64,000 bases of DNA from positions 4,935,501-4,999,500 of the forward strand of contig CM076142.1 of NCBI GenBank assembly GCA_038025085.1, read 5' to 3'. The position numbers and the translations under genes were made by a program. Below the pieces are notes generated by a model. The model was given only the letters and a program-made list of their open reading frames with translations, was not told the origin of the DNA and did no database searches. Position 1 is the stretch's first letter; every line of letters starts with the position of its first letter. Positions 1 through 17,800 of the stretch are shown here, one piece after another. Source of the DNA: Tetragonia tetragonoides (Eukaryota; Streptophyta; Magnoliopsida; Caryophyllales; Aizoaceae).

Positions 1-705
1 AATACATTCATTCATACGACCGTAACCTGTTTCGTTCTTTCAACAACCGTAACATGTTTCATGCATACAACAACCATAACATTGGATTTGTAAAAAGTAT
101 GGGCCAACTTTTGTTTTATTTTTTGTAAAGTATAAACGTGAGGTAAGGAACAAGGAAAAAGGAAAGGAAACGCGTATTTTCACGGTTAAAAGATAACGAT
201 AGTAGACGGAGTTAAGACGGGTTTATTTTTATAACAAAAATTACAACTTCGGATTATTTTTGTATAACTTTCAACCTGAAATTATTTTTGTATAACCGTT
301 CAAAAATCGAATTTTCCTATTTTTTAATCATTATTATCACATATATTTCTCTTAGAGGTTCCAAATTCCATCTAATGACAAAAACCCAAGAACCTTCCTC
401 AATTTGATCCACCAACGCATCACTAGTGGCACAGCCCCGTGCATAAGCGGACTTTTCCCTTTCTCTCTCCTCTTTCTTCCCCAAATCCACCCCTCTCCTT
501 TCTCACGCGTACTCCCTTTGGATCTTCCCTTCAACAATTTCATACCCTTAATCTCTCTCCTAGGGCTTCAATTCTCTCTCCAATTCCCTCAAATTCGTCC
601 CTATAATCCAGCTCGATCCTCCCATCATCCATAAACCGATCCTTTTATGCAACCCTAACCCTAACGAATCAATCAATCGAACAATCATCAAATCAAATCA
701 AAGCT
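1..705. other. Upstream region and 5' leader of the VPS4/SKD1 gene
   Basis: No protein gene is supported here. The first 100 bases hold a degenerate short repeat around the words CCGTAACATGTTTC and CAACCATAAC. At about 240-300 a second short repeat reads TTATTTTTGTATAAC twice. From about 410 the sequence turns pyrimidine-rich (CTCTCC and CCTTTC runs), typical of a plant 5' untranslated leader, and runs up to the ATG at 706. The ORFs in this stretch are short and show no family features. Confidence 0.6.
651..665 (+). promoter_or_regulatory. Telo-box (two and a half telomere-type repeats) in the leader
   Basis: The sequence AACCCTAACCCTAAC lies 41 bases before the VPS4 start codon. Telo-boxes of this type (AAACCCTAA) are known in promoters and leaders of plant housekeeping and translation genes, where they are bound by Myb-type telomere-repeat binding factors and Pur-alpha. 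The match is seen directly; a role for this copy is inferred from its position only. Confidence 0.5.
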
Positions 706-5976
<5,271 letters not shown>

Positions 5977-7743
5977 TAATTTGGATGTTAACACTTGCAT
6001 TTCGTTCCAAAGAGATTGCAGCTCGCGACCAAACTTTGTAATTTAATTTCATTATTGCTACTGGATCCTGCAGAGTAAATCATCCCTCACCCTGCTTGTG
6101 TAAAAGGGATATGATCTGATGTGCTTCGATATGTATTTTTCTGAGAATACAGAAGTTTGGTATATTCAAAAGTGATTATTTTGTCACTGTTTGGTTGAAT
6201 ATAAGCTTTACAAATGTGCATTCACTATTTAATCGAATTGTGTATTAACAGCAAAGCCTTCTTGGCCCTTGTGTTTTCCAAGTTATACTGCATAATTCAT
6301 GTTTTTTGTTTGCTTATATGGCATTTGATGCATGGGTTTAACAATGCCACTTGGTGCAATGTTTCCAATAAGAGATCACATATTGGTTTTAGGGAGGGCT
6401 GGTGGTATTTGCCAAAAGTTTATTATTATGGTTGACGACCACAGTTCACAGCACCTTAACAGCAAAATGTAGCTATACTATTCTACAATGCTTCACAACA
6501 CCAAAGGTCCAAATGAAGCTAATTCCAGCGTTTAACTTCCCAAATCAACTTCGGTCTTTTCAGTTAGAAATTAAGCCGTAAAGATAATGCATGTGCTTGA
6601 ACGGTGAAAGAGATTTTGTGATGAAAATGCAATGGCTGTCCTTGGTGGAAACTCTGATTGCTGAACTTGGTGACAGGTGAAAGTGTGAAGCTAATAAACC
6701 CTGTAACCCTGTAAGGCCTGTATTGAACCAGTAAGTTCATTACGAGCGATTGATTTTATCAAGTCCATCAGTCAACTTTCGCAGAACCAGTGTACTGAAA
6801 AATAAATGGACCATGGTGTGGAAATGGTATAGATAATGGTCACTCTACAATGTAAGTCCATCAACATATCCTTTCTCCTATGGGTTAATAATAAGTCATC
6901 CTCCCAAATCATTAATAGGAACATCTTGAAGTCTTCTTGAAGATGGCTCTACCAGAAGGGTTTTGATGGGTCCAGAACCGAAAACCCCTCTTGGGGGCGG
7001 TCTCCACAGAGCTGCTCATCTATCTATTTGGGATGATGAGGAGCATTATGAGAGGAGATGAGATGCTGAAGTCCTCTTGCTATGAAAATGACATTGCCTG
7101 AAGTGCTCTGAATCTCTGATAATGCCATAGATATCTGATGACATCTCTTGTCCTTCTTCCTAGCAATGTCTTTGCATTTAGACACAAAATCTGAAGTGAC
7201 ATATCCATTGCTCAAGGACCGGCAGCCACATTTCACGAACCAATATGAAAAGTTTCCATAAGTCATATAGCCTGATGGTCATAGACATCGTTGAGTGGAC
7301 CAAGTTCGTGAGCTAACTGCTAAAAGCTGGAGTGTTTTCGTCTTATCTTCTTCCTTTTGTTGTTGTTGTGTCCGATCTTACTGCATACGTACCTCAAAAG
7401 CCACCATTGTGAACTGGCAATACCCCGACTGCATGGAAACAGACATTAAGTCTGCTACAAATTTTGGTCGTTTTATTCCATCCAGTTTGAATGCTCGAAT
7501 TATTCACATATGCCCATTTATGGAAGAGACAGACCTTGAAGTAAAGTGTTTCTTCTCACCTCCATCACTTTCTGTGAAACATGTAATTCTTAGGCCGTGA
7601 TGACGAGTTCTTAACTCCGATGTAGCTCGAATGAAAACAATGGTATTGGTTTGCAATTTGTATCAACCATGGGATCTTGAATTGCAGGTACTCATTGAAA
7701 ACACATAAAAGCCTCCTGTGCTACTCTGCTCTTCACTGGAGAG
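5977..7743. other. Intergenic region between VPS4 and the PPR gene
   Basis: The VPS4 3' untranslated region probably extends to about 6170. The rest is ordinary AT-rich sequence. The region just below 7744 is probably the 3' untranslated region of the PPR gene, which runs in the opposite direction. The open frames here (for example 6214-6435 and 7295-7600) have no motif, splice context or repeat signature that I recognise. Confidence 0.5.
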
Positions 7744-10389
7744 TCACCAAAAGTCTCCACATGAGCATTTCCCTTCTCTAAAGTGATGGAATCTGTTCGA
7801 ATCTCGCACAGTAATATCCCGTTCCTCGATCATAGATATTATCTTTATGACTGCATGACAGTCTCCACAGACTCTCAGATTCTTCACAATTTGGAGGGGA
7901 GTACCAGGAGGGGTTGTGATTAGTCCAAATGCAATGGCAAGTCTTTCACTGTGTTGAGACAAAATAGCTTCCTTGTGCTCATCTTCCACATCTTGGAGCA
8001 CATAATTTGTGTCTGGGCAATATCCTGCATCTCTCAGTCGACTAGATAGTTCATCAAGCTTTGAATATATACGATCAGACAATGGATGAGAATGATCACC
8101 GGCCAAAAAGGAGTAAGTCTTGTTCTTGACCTCAATCCAGCTGTAGCCAGCTTCCTTTTTCACTTTCCTCTGACCCATTAACTTCCTGACATTAGCTTTC
8201 TCCTTCCAGTGTCCCGTAGCTGCATAGATGTTTGATAACAGAACATAGGCAGACGAATTTTGTGGTTCAAGAGAAATAAGTTTTTCTGCAGCAACCTTTC
8301 CGAGTTCTACATTCCTGCAATTATGGCAAGCACCCAAGAGACTTCGCCACACGGTTGCACCTGCTGGGAATGGCATCTCATTTATGAGGTCCATCGCTTT
8401 ATCTAGCATCCCAGATCGGCTGTAAAGATCCACCATACAAGCATAGTGTTCCATGGTTGGATAAATACGTTGCTCCTTGACCATCAAATCAAAATATTTT
8501 TGACCTTCTTCTACCAGTCCAGCATGAGTACAGGCAGAAATCACACCAATGAATGTAATACCATCCATCTCCATCTTTTTATTTTGCATTTCCTCAAATA
8601 CTTCAAGAGCCTTATGACAGTAACCATGCTGGGCATACCCGGAGATCATAGAATTCCAGGAAACTAAATCTCTCTCCCCTTGCCTTTGAAAGACCTTGTG
8701 TGCACTATCAATGTTGCCCCTCTTTGAATACATTGTAACAAGAGCACTGCTAACACACAAAGCATTATAATATGCATATTTAATTGAGAAAGCATGGAAC
8801 TGGTTGCCCTGCTCAGCTGCTGCTTCAGGGCCAGCGCATGCATTGATAACACTGCAAAAGGTATACTCATTTGGCATGATTCCCTCCTTTCCCAACTGGC
8901 AAAACATGCTAACAGCTCTCTCAGTGTCTCCTACTTGAGCATACCCAGATAACATTGCAGACCATGCTACAATGTCCTTGTCCGCAATGACTTCAAATAC
9001 CTTGCCAGCTTCAATTGCATTTCCAGTCTTAACATAAGCATCCAGGAGAGCAGTGCCAACATTTGGTGACTCCAGATAACTCATCTTAATGACCATTGCA
9101 TGTATCTGAAAAGGTGAAACACAAGGATGGGCAGTAATGATAGCTGAGTAAGTAAAATCATTTGCTCTAATACCCATCCTGTTCATCTCAAGAAAGATTT
9201 GAACTGCTTTCTCCTTTTGGCCATTCTGCAAGAACCCAGTGATCATGGCTGTCCAGGAAATCACACTGTGACTATGTTGCATCAATGAAAACATCTTAAA
9301 AGAACCATCCATGTCACCACACTTACTATAAGCAACCATAAGAGCCGTGCTTATATTAAGATCCAAGTCAATTCCATTCTTAGTAACTCGGCAGTGAAGT
9401 TGTCTTGAAAAAGAGACTGCCTTCATACTAGCGCAAGCTTTAATAATGGAAGCAAAGGTTGGCTGTGTCAGGGGTACATTTTCAAGGCTCGTTCTCTGGA
9501 ACAGGTCAAGAGCTTCCTTATGGAGCCCATTTGTTACAAGACCCGCGATCATACTGTTCCAAGAAACAGCATCCTTGCCTTTCATGGCAGTAAATACATC
9601 TCTAGCCTCCTGTACCATCCCAGACTTTGCATACATGTTAATCAAGGAATTACCCACAGGAGTACAAGGTTCAAAGCCATTTTTTACGACGTGTGCATGG
9701 ACTTGAGTGCCTTTCACAATCATACCATAATCTGCCAAGGTACCAAACACAGTTGCATAAGTAAATGGATGAGGCTTAATTCCCTCCGCTCTCATGCGAG
9801 TGAACACCTCCAATGCCTGCTCAACCAATCCATGTCGGGCATATCCAGAAAGCAAAGAAGTCCAAGAAACCACATTTTTCACCTCCATTTCATCAAAAAC
9901 ACTCAATCCATCATTCAGATTACTAGCTTTTGTATACATATCAATTAGAGAAGATCCCACACTAACATCCACAGCAAAACCCGATTTAATACAATGACAA
10001 TGAATCTGTTTCCCTACAATCTGATTGCTTAAACCCCTAGACACCTTCAGTGCACAGGACAGGCTTGACCCATCAGCTATCAAGCCCATTCTATGCATAT
10101 CAAAGAACAAATTCAAAGCTTCATAGTTTTGATAGCTACGAGAGTATTCAAAGAGCAAATGATTGTACCAAGCAATGTTAGCCTCAGTAATTTCATCAAA
10201 CATGTGGTGTGCATGAGATGTATTTTGAGGTTCAGAATCTTTAACAGACGTTTGGGGATCAAAAGCAAGAGCATGACAGTGAGAGAAAATCTGGGTTTGG
10301 AACAGAATTTGTGGGTCTGTCAAAAATTTTGAAGCTTGCAAGGTCTTGGCTTTTGCAAGCCTGCTATAAGACGGTCTCAGGAGAGACAT
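7744..10389 (-). CDS. DYW-class pentatricopeptide repeat protein, likely organelle RNA editing factor
   Basis: A single uninterrupted exon encodes 881 residues. The N-terminus (MSLLRPSYSRLAKAK) has Arg, Ser and Lys and no acids, which fits a mitochondrial or plastid targeting peptide. A long series of P-, L- and S-type PPR motifs follows, with the usual signatures such as DVSVGSSLIDMYTK and VVSWTSLLSGYARHG. The E-type region and PG box (AGYSWIEV) lead into a complete DYW deaminase domain. Its zinc-binding HSE lies at 813-815 and CGDCH at 841-845, followed by HHF and the CSC near the end. Such proteins bind one or a few organelle RNA sites and deaminate C to U. The last three residues are DFW rather than DYW. 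The overall shape resembles Arabidopsis At2g27610, but orthology and target cannot be read from sequence alone. Confidence 0.92.
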   Translation of the reverse strand: MSLLRPSYSRLAKAKTLQASKFLTDPQILFQTQIFSHCHALAFDPQTSVKDSEPQNTSHAHHMFDEITEANIAWYNHLLFEYSRSYQNYEALNLFFDMHRMGLIADGSSLSCALKVSRGLSNQIVGKQIHCHCIKSGFAVDVSVGSSLIDMYTKASNLNDGLSVFDEMEVKNVVSWTSLLSGYARHGLVEQALEVFTRMRAEGIKPHPFTYATVFGTLADYGMIVKGTQVHAHVVKNGFEPCTPVGNSLINMYAKSGMVQEARDVFTAMKGKDAVSWNSMIAGLVTNGLHKEALDLFQRTSLENVPLTQPTFASIIKACASMKAVSFSRQLHCRVTKNGIDLDLNISTALMVAYSKCGDMDGSFKMFSLMQHSHSVISWTAMITGFLQNGQKEKAVQIFLEMNRMGIRANDFTYSAIITAHPCVSPFQIHAMVIKMSYLESPNVGTALLDAYVKTGNAIEAGKVFEVIADKDIVAWSAMLSGYAQVGDTERAVSMFCQLGKEGIMPNEYTFCSVINACAGPEAAAEQGNQFHAFSIKYAYYNALCVSSALVTMYSKRGNIDSAHKVFQRQGERDLVSWNSMISGYAQHGYCHKALEVFEEMQNKKMEMDGITFIGVISACTHAGLVEEGQKYFDLMVKEQRIYPTMEHYACMVDLYSRSGMLDKAMDLINEMPFPAGATVWRSLLGACHNCRNVELGKVAAEKLISLEPQNSSAYVLLSNIYAATGHWKEKANVRKLMGQRKVKKEAGYSWIEVKNKTYSFLAGDHSHPLSDRIYSKLDELSSRLRDAGYCPDTNYVLQDVEDEHKEAILSQHSERLAIAFGLITTPPGTPLQIVKNLRVCGDCHAVIKIISMIEERDITVRDSNRFHHFREGKCSCGDFW

Positions 10390-10991
10390 GGGTGCGTATT
10401 AGCTACCTCTAGGGGCCTAGGCTATGGTGGTCAGGTGTTTTGGAGAGGTCATAAAGCTTGCATTGCACAGACAGACTACTACAACTGCTAAACCTGATCG
10501 ACAATGCATTTCCTTCAAGCTTCCCCTGTTTTCGCAAAAGCATACTCAGAGAGAGACTTTCAGTTGGAGTTTTATGGTTTGCAAGCTGATATGAGTATAT
10601 GAGTCATGAGTGTTTAGTTTTTTTTTTTTTTTTTTGATAGGGAAAGTCAAAAGTGTTCTTAGTTCTTAACTTCTTACCCTTTACTCAACCAGTTTTTTTT
10701 TTTTTTTTTTTTTTTTGAGTGAACTCCACCAGTATTTTTATTTTTTATTTTTTGGTAAAGAAACATTAACAAAGTGAATTATGATGCAAATGAAGTAACA
10801 AATATGAGGCTTTGACTCTCGAATGATGGTAGGGATTGTAGGTTTGCGACTTACTATGGAGATCATATATTCATATCTAATAATTTTGTGTGGTTATATT
10901 TTGAATAAGTTATTGTGTTATTTTAACGCCTATTAATACCATGCACAGTATCGAAGTACTTTAATATCTAAATATATTCAATTTTATCTTA

Positions 10992-11102
10992 TAAGGCCGA
11001 CTCAATATGAGGCCATCTCTATAATAATAAAGTATCACATCAGCATAACGTCATGCTGGTATCAAACGCTTCACCTTGAGGCCGTCTAATACGATTTTAT
11101 GA
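10992..11102. mobile_element. Palindromic MITE, family M2, copy 1
   Basis: About 110 bases with an imperfect inverted repeat. The left arm contains AAGGCCGACTCAATATGAGG and the right arm CACCTTGAGGCCGTCTAAT; the middle has CATAACGTCATGCTGG. Four other diverged copies occur in this window (about 19836, 38508, 58966 and 62393), which shows it is a mobile family. No coding capacity. The superfamily is not determined because a clean target-site duplication is not visible. Confidence 0.55.
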
Positions 11103-11629
11103 GTTTATAAAAGTAACCTAAAAAAAGATTTTAAAGAAGCCAAATCAATGATGGAATTACGACTAATAGTCATGGACATTTATATCCTTTCCTTTTAATA
11201 AATTACCAAGCCACTAGTAAAGGATGGGATATCTAGGTTAATCTTTCCTTCTTTTTTGATCGCATAGCTAGGTTAATCTTGTGAGGAGATTAACTTAAAC
11301 TTGCTATGTTAAAATTTAAAATTAAAAAAAGAAATCCATTAAAGGCACAAAAGACAATTAGACAACACACCTTGACCAATTACAAAATCCCCTGCTTTGT
11401 CTTGCCAAAACACACCAAATTACGAAGCGGCGGCACAACTGAAGTTTGCAATTGCAACCCTTCCTCTCCTAAACAAGTTTTCCACTGTCTCCCTCACTCT
11501 CTCCTTGGTTTCTCTCTCTCTCTTCAATCTTATGCACTTTCCAAATCCAAATCCAACCCCAATTTCTCTCTCATTAAATCTCTCTCTTTGTCATTTACAC
11601 CCTTTTCAAGTTTCACCCTTTTCTCATTC

Positions 11630-11636
11630 TATAAAG
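11630..11636 (+). promoter_or_regulatory. Possible TATA box of HIRA
   Basis: TATAAAG lies 236 bases before the HIRA start codon, within CT-rich sequence. If it is used, the leader would be about 200 bases. The motif match is direct; use as a promoter is inferred. Confidence 0.35.
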
Positions 11637-11865
11637 TATAAACCCATATCTGAAAAAGCCCTCCATATATTCGACCGTTAAAGAGAACCCATTAAAGAAA
11701 AAAGGGAAAACCTTTATTCTTAATCTTCATCTTCTCCACTTCAATCTAGGGTTTTTCTGGGTTTTTTTTTATAGTGACCCATCAATTTTTAGTGAAATAT
11801 AGTTGATGGGTTTTGAGCTATAATAAAATTAAGACATTGTTTGGCATTGGGTAGTTGATGTAACC

Positions 11866-14800
11866 ATGATTGCTGAGAAACCCAGTTGGGTTAAACATGA
11901 GGGTATGCAAATTTTCTCCATTGATATTCAACCTGGTGGCCTTAGGTTTGCTACTGGTGGTGGGGACCACAAGGTTAGAACTTCTAATTGTCTCTTTCCT
12001 TACTCAGTGCTCCAAGTTTCTCATTTTTTTTTATTATTGTATTTTTGGTTGCTTTCGGTAATGTTTTTTTTTCTTCTTCAAATTCTGGGGTTTTCTGGGT
12101 TCCTTCTCAATTTTGAGAGGCATATATTTTCTGTGGGATTTTGGTGATGCTTAATCTTGAGCAAATTATAATTGTGATGTGTTTGCTGGTCTTTGGGGAA
12201 TTTACAAGGTACGTGAAGTCCTTGTCTTTGATTAGTGTGCCTTCTCTGCTTTTTTTTTTTTTTTTTTAAATTTATTTATATTTATTTACATTAGTTACTG
12301 GTACAAAGTTCTTTGGTATTTCTGTTAACAGCATTGCAAACCTGTAAGTGTGCTCGGCTAGAAAACTTGTTTAGACTTTGTTTGCAGTTCTTGGTTGATC
12401 ATTTATTCTTTTTTGGAGAAATGTGGTTGATCACATATTGTTTCTTAAATTATGGTATATAGGATATGTCAGAGATTGAGGCTTATAAGGCTGCTTAATC
12501 ATGGGATACATGAAATTTCTTCATTGTTAGTTTGAGTTTTGGAGCTTCTTTTTTTTCCCAGTTTACTGGTCACCTTTATTGATTTGCTTAAGACGTTTGA
12601 ATGGAGAATCTGGTTCATTGTTGACATGATGTTTGTTTGCGTCGTAAATAAATGACATGGCAATTGATACATGGGTTGGAGGTCTCACTTTGTTAGTTAG
12701 ATATGGTTGATAATTTCCTGTGATGTCATACTTGCATTCAGGTCCGAATATGGAATATGAAGTCTGTTGCAAGGGATTTCGAGAAGGATGACCAAACACA
12801 CAGAATTCTGGCAACTCTTCGTGATCACTTTGGTTCAGTTAATTGCGTGAGGTGGGCTAAACATGGTCGGTACATTGCATCAGGGTCTGATGATCAGGTT
12901 ATTTTGATTCATGAAAGGAGGCCAGGTTCTGGAACTACTGAGTTTGGTAGCGGAGAACCCCCTGATGTTGAAAACTGGAAAGTTTTTATGACACTGAGGG
13001 GACATACAGCTGACGTGGTAATTATTGTGCTTCAACATGATTTAGACTTGCTAACAATATATACATTGCATTCCAGGAAACTTGGCCCCCTTCATACACA
13101 AGCTTAATGTAAATCTTAAGGATCAATTTAAGGCTCAATTTTTTTTTGTCAAATTAAAGCGCTTTTTGTACTTGGTTGTATTTTTTTTACAGAGTTTATA
13201 CTTTGTCCTTGATGAGTTCATGTATAGTACAATTCTGGAAAGACATCAACTTAGCAGCTTAGATGTGCTATATACCAAGCTGTGCATCATAATAATCCTG
13301 TTAGCTGTCTACATTCTTTGTGGTGTAGTTTTCTTGATTCTTTGCTGGTATCTAACCTGGGTGTTTTCATGCATGAAGTAGGTGGATCTTAATTGGTCTC
13401 CAGATGACTCAATATTGGCCAGTGGAAGTCTGGACAACACAATCCATATCTGGAATATGAGCAATGGCATGTGCACTGCAGTTCTAAGAGGTCACTCAAG
13501 CTTGGTTAAAGGTGTTACTTGGGATCCTATTGGTTCCTTCATAGCTAGTCAATCTGATGATAAGACTGTTATTATATGGAGAACTAGTGATTGGAGTCTT
13601 GCCCACAAGACAGAAGGCCACTGGAGCAAATCAGTATGCTCTCTGACCTTAGTCAAAGTCCTGTTTCGTTATTTGTCCAAAATAGTTTGGAGTCATTTCC
13701 TCTTGCATCTTTTTTTTCGCTTCTTCTGAGGAATCATATCTTTTGACAGCTTGGATCAACATTCTTTAGGCGGCTTGGATGGTCGCCTTGTGGCCATTTT
13801 ATAACCACAACACATGGTTTTCAAAAGCCTAGACACTCTGCACCTGTATTAGAAAGAGGCGAATGGGCTGCTACTTTTGACTTCTTGGGACATAATGCCC
13901 CTGTTATAGTAGTGAAATTCAATCATTCAATGTTCAGAAGAAATTTCTCTAGTGCTCAGGATGTTAAAGCTTCATCTGGTGGATGGGCTAACGGGGGTGC
14001 TAAGACTGGAGGAAAAGATTCACAGCCATATAACATTATTGGTATTGGTAGTCAAGATCGTACTATAACTGTCTGGACTACTGCAAGTCCCCGGCCTCTC
14101 TTTGTTGCAAAGCATTTTTTCTCTCAAAGTGTTGTTGATTTATCCTGGTAATGTCTTATCTGCTTAGTTTACTTTTAACAAAACTGTAGCTTTTTATTTT
14201 TTATTTTTTATTGTTTACACTGTTCCTCTTATTTAAATTACCTTTTCCCCATCTGTCTCACATAGCTCTTTCCTACTTATGGAACAGGAGTCCTGATGGA
14301 TATTCACTTTTTGCCTGTTCCTTGGATGGCTCAGTAGCCACCTTCCACTTTGAGGTAAAAGAACTTGGCCAGAGGCTGACAGATGAGGAACTGGATGAGT
14401 TAAAGAAAAGTCGTTACGGTGATGTTAGAGGGCGCCAGAGTAACTTGGCTGAAAGCCCTGCACAGCTGTTGCTTGAAGCAGCTGCAACAAAACAAGTCAC
14501 TAGCAAAAAAGTTGCCACAGATTTACAGCAGAACCAGGCAGCTCCAAAGGCTTCATCTGATGTGGGGATCGTGACAAAGGTCTCTGAGTCTCATCTTGAC
14601 AATGGGAAGAAAAATGAAGGAGTAAGCTCTGATGGTTTAAACAAAGTGGCAAACTCTGCCCGAGTATCGAGTCCTGTGAAGCAGAAAGAGTACAGGCGTG
14701 CGGATGGAAGAAAAAGGATTATCCCTGAACCAGTTGGTGTGCCTCCTCAACAAGAAAATATCACTGCTGCATCCCATTCTCAAACACTTGATTTATCTCT

Positions 14801-17800
14801 GCCGTCAGCTGAAGGCAGAAAGGATGTTAACAATGCTAAAGAGGTTTCCATTAAGCGGACCCTGGTGGGAGGCTCGGATTGGAAGGGGCGTTCTGGGGTC
14901 ACTGCAAGGGCTAGCTTTAGTGATAGCTTGGTTGTTGAAAGGATTCCAGCTTCTTCAGGTAGAGATGGTGATGTTCTTGTTGAACCGTCTGGGAGCACGA
15001 AGGCCTCTAGTTCATTAGCTACTTGCAACACAGCACTTGCAATAAGGGTGATAGATAAAAAGGAGCGCACTGATGCAATGCCAGTTTCTTTAGAGGCTCG
15101 TCCTAGAGAGCATGCTGTAAGTGACATTGTCGGCATGGGCAGTACATCAGTGACGAAGGAAACAGAGATTATTTGCAGCCGAGGACCTCAAACACTATGG
15201 TCTGACCGTATTTCTGGGAAGGTCTCAGTTTTAGCTGGGAATGCCAACTTCTGGGCTGTGGGGTGTGAAGATGGCTGCCTACAGGTAAACCTTGAACTTC
15301 CATTGACTTTGGTATTATGACTTAGCTTTTCTTAAATGGATATTAGCGATGACTTTTGGTATTACGGCTATGACTTTAGCTATGGTATATCTCATCTTGA
15401 CTCAAAGGGTTAGTAGCTTATCTCAAAGGCATGGATAGAATTTCATATAAGCATGAATTTATTTGCTCCGTCCCGTTTGCCCCTTACTGTTCTGGAGCTC
15501 AAGTGAGCTAGTTTTTATTTTATTTATATATTTTTCTTTTGCTGTTATAGTATCGTTGTGGGTTCAGTACTTCATTGGGACCTCTTTAAATATTATCAAC
15601 AGTATATATTAACCTACCAGTTAGACTGACAAATATTTTCAATTAAGAATGTACTTTAATTTATTTGCGGTGCGGTACTGCATATTTTTGAAAAGATAAA
15701 GTTGGGTAGTTAATATGGTTGTCATGATGGTAAGCAGAGAACCATCAAGTCATCCTTTTTCGCTCTAAAGTTATCCATATCTGAGCTTTTTCCCCTTACA
15801 CTATTGTGACGTCTGTATACTCTATTAGCTGCTGCTGCTTTGCTTCCTAGGTCCCCTTTTTTTTTAGATAAGAACTGCTTTGCTTCCAAGGTTCAACCTG
15901 CTATCCCCACCCCTGGGCCCCCGATTTCTGTCTATTGTTGAAATTTTTTGCAAGCAGTTAGCTTTTGCATTATTCATTTCAAAAAAGAGAGATTATTCTA
16001 GTTAATTTTGTAACCTTTGTCCTTAGGAGTTTAAAGCAAGAATTGATGTTTTTCTTGTGGGTATGTCTTCTTGTTGTGCTTTAAAAGGTGTACACAAAAT
16101 GTGGAAGGCGTGCCATGCCAACCATGATGATGGGCTCTGCCGCAGTGTTTGTAGACTGTGATGAATCGTGGAAATTATTGCTTGTCACAAAGAAGGGATC
16201 TTTGTATTTGTGGGATTTATTCAACAGAAGCTGTCTTCTTCAAGATTCATTGGAATCTTTGATTGCTGCGGATTCAAATGCTTCTAAAGATGCGGGTAAA
16301 CACAAGATCTATTCTATTTACTGTTGTAATACAGATATCTCTTATCAAAGCTGAAAAATGATAAAAATGGTACATTGTCATTTGTGAACTGACTGGCATT
16401 CTTTTGCTCCTTTAGAATATCTGCTGAATATTTCATAGCAATTTACATGAAAAAAATCTAAACGTTCTCACCACCAATTTCTCAGGTACTATTAAAATAA
16501 TTTCAGCAAAGTTGTCTAAGTCTGGTTCTCCTCTAGTTGTATTGGCCACCCGCCATGCTTTTCTTTATGACACAAGTCTCAAGTGTTGGCTTCGAGTAGC
16601 TGATGATTGCTTCCCTGCCTCAAACTTTGCCAGTTCCTGGAATTTGGGGTCTACTCAGAGTGGGGAGCTTGCAGCATTGCAGGTGGATGTAAGAAAATAT
16701 TTGGCAAGAAAGCCAGGTTGGACTAGGTATGTTGTGTGCATATTAACTAATTTATATAAATCCCCTTTTATGTCACTTATGATGAGGTTTAATTTGATTA
16801 TGCATAGTCAATTTGTCGTTGATTTCAGACCTTGCCAGTGGTTTTAGCATAATTAGTGATCCACCTCACCTGTAATGATGAACATACTTAACCATATATA
16901 TTGGGTCCAATCTCAGAGAGATTCAACCACTTCCATACAAATCAAATAAGGCAACAAATAAATAAGAGACATTCAAAAGCATTAATGCATATCATATCAT
17001 CATTACTCATACAGAGCACAAGGATTAATAATGCTGCTCATCTTCATATATAGGTACACATTTCTTCAATTGATTGACCTTGAAACAGTTGCATATAATG
17101 CTTCCGTGATGAAGTCTTTGAGATGAATTAAAGCAAATATGCTGTGAACCTCATATAACGCAAAACAAGCTCCAAAAAAGTGTTTAACCTTATATATATG
17201 AGATGCATGAATTGAATCCTCAATAATGATTAATTCTTTCAACACCACATACCATCTAGTTGTGACGATGGAGACACATACGGATTGTATATAAATATAT
17301 AATGATCTCAATGAGCAAGTTTATTAATTTTGACAATGACATTATACTCACTTCTTTGATGATGATTACTTATTAACTATTTTGTTCATTGTGCCAAACT
17401 TTATATATTAAATTACATTGATTCATACATTTGAATACACATGTGTACTAACAATATTTGAGAATCTAAACTAATTAAGTCCGCCTAGATAAATGCAACT
17501 TCCTGCAAGAAGTTACTTCCTATGTTTAACCAAATAACATTTGAGTTGGATCATATGAGGTCCATGGGGCCGGTTATTGGGTCGGTGGACGGTCATTTAT
17601 TAGACACACACTTTAGGCGTCGAAACAAATTAAATATGGCCGAGTACAGAGTTAGGGGTCCCGAATGACCTTCTAGGGGCACCAGGGGTCCTTCTGAGTC
17701 ACAATAGACTCCTCTGAGAAATTTGGGCAAAAATCAATTTCGGCCCCCGGGAAGCCATGTTTTTCGGGCTTTCGAACGCCCCGAAACGAAAGTTCAGATT

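Larger units (their letters stand above)
10390..11865. other. Spacer between divergent PPR and HIRA genes
   Basis: This spacer contains the upstream regions of both genes. It has two long poly-T tracts (about 10618-10636 and 10690-10716), one MITE copy (about 10992-11102, listed separately) and a pyrimidine-rich HIRA leader from about 11455. The ORFs at 11306-11681 fall in this leader and in low-complexity CT-rich sequence, so I do not call them genes. Confidence 0.5.

Noticed and set aside
9446..9948. Plus-strand ORFs opposite the PPR gene
   Set aside because: Shadows of the 881-residue minus-strand frame, with no motif of their own.
14780..15136. 118-residue minus-strand ORF in HIRA exon 5
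   Set aside because: Antisense shadow of HIRA coding sequence.
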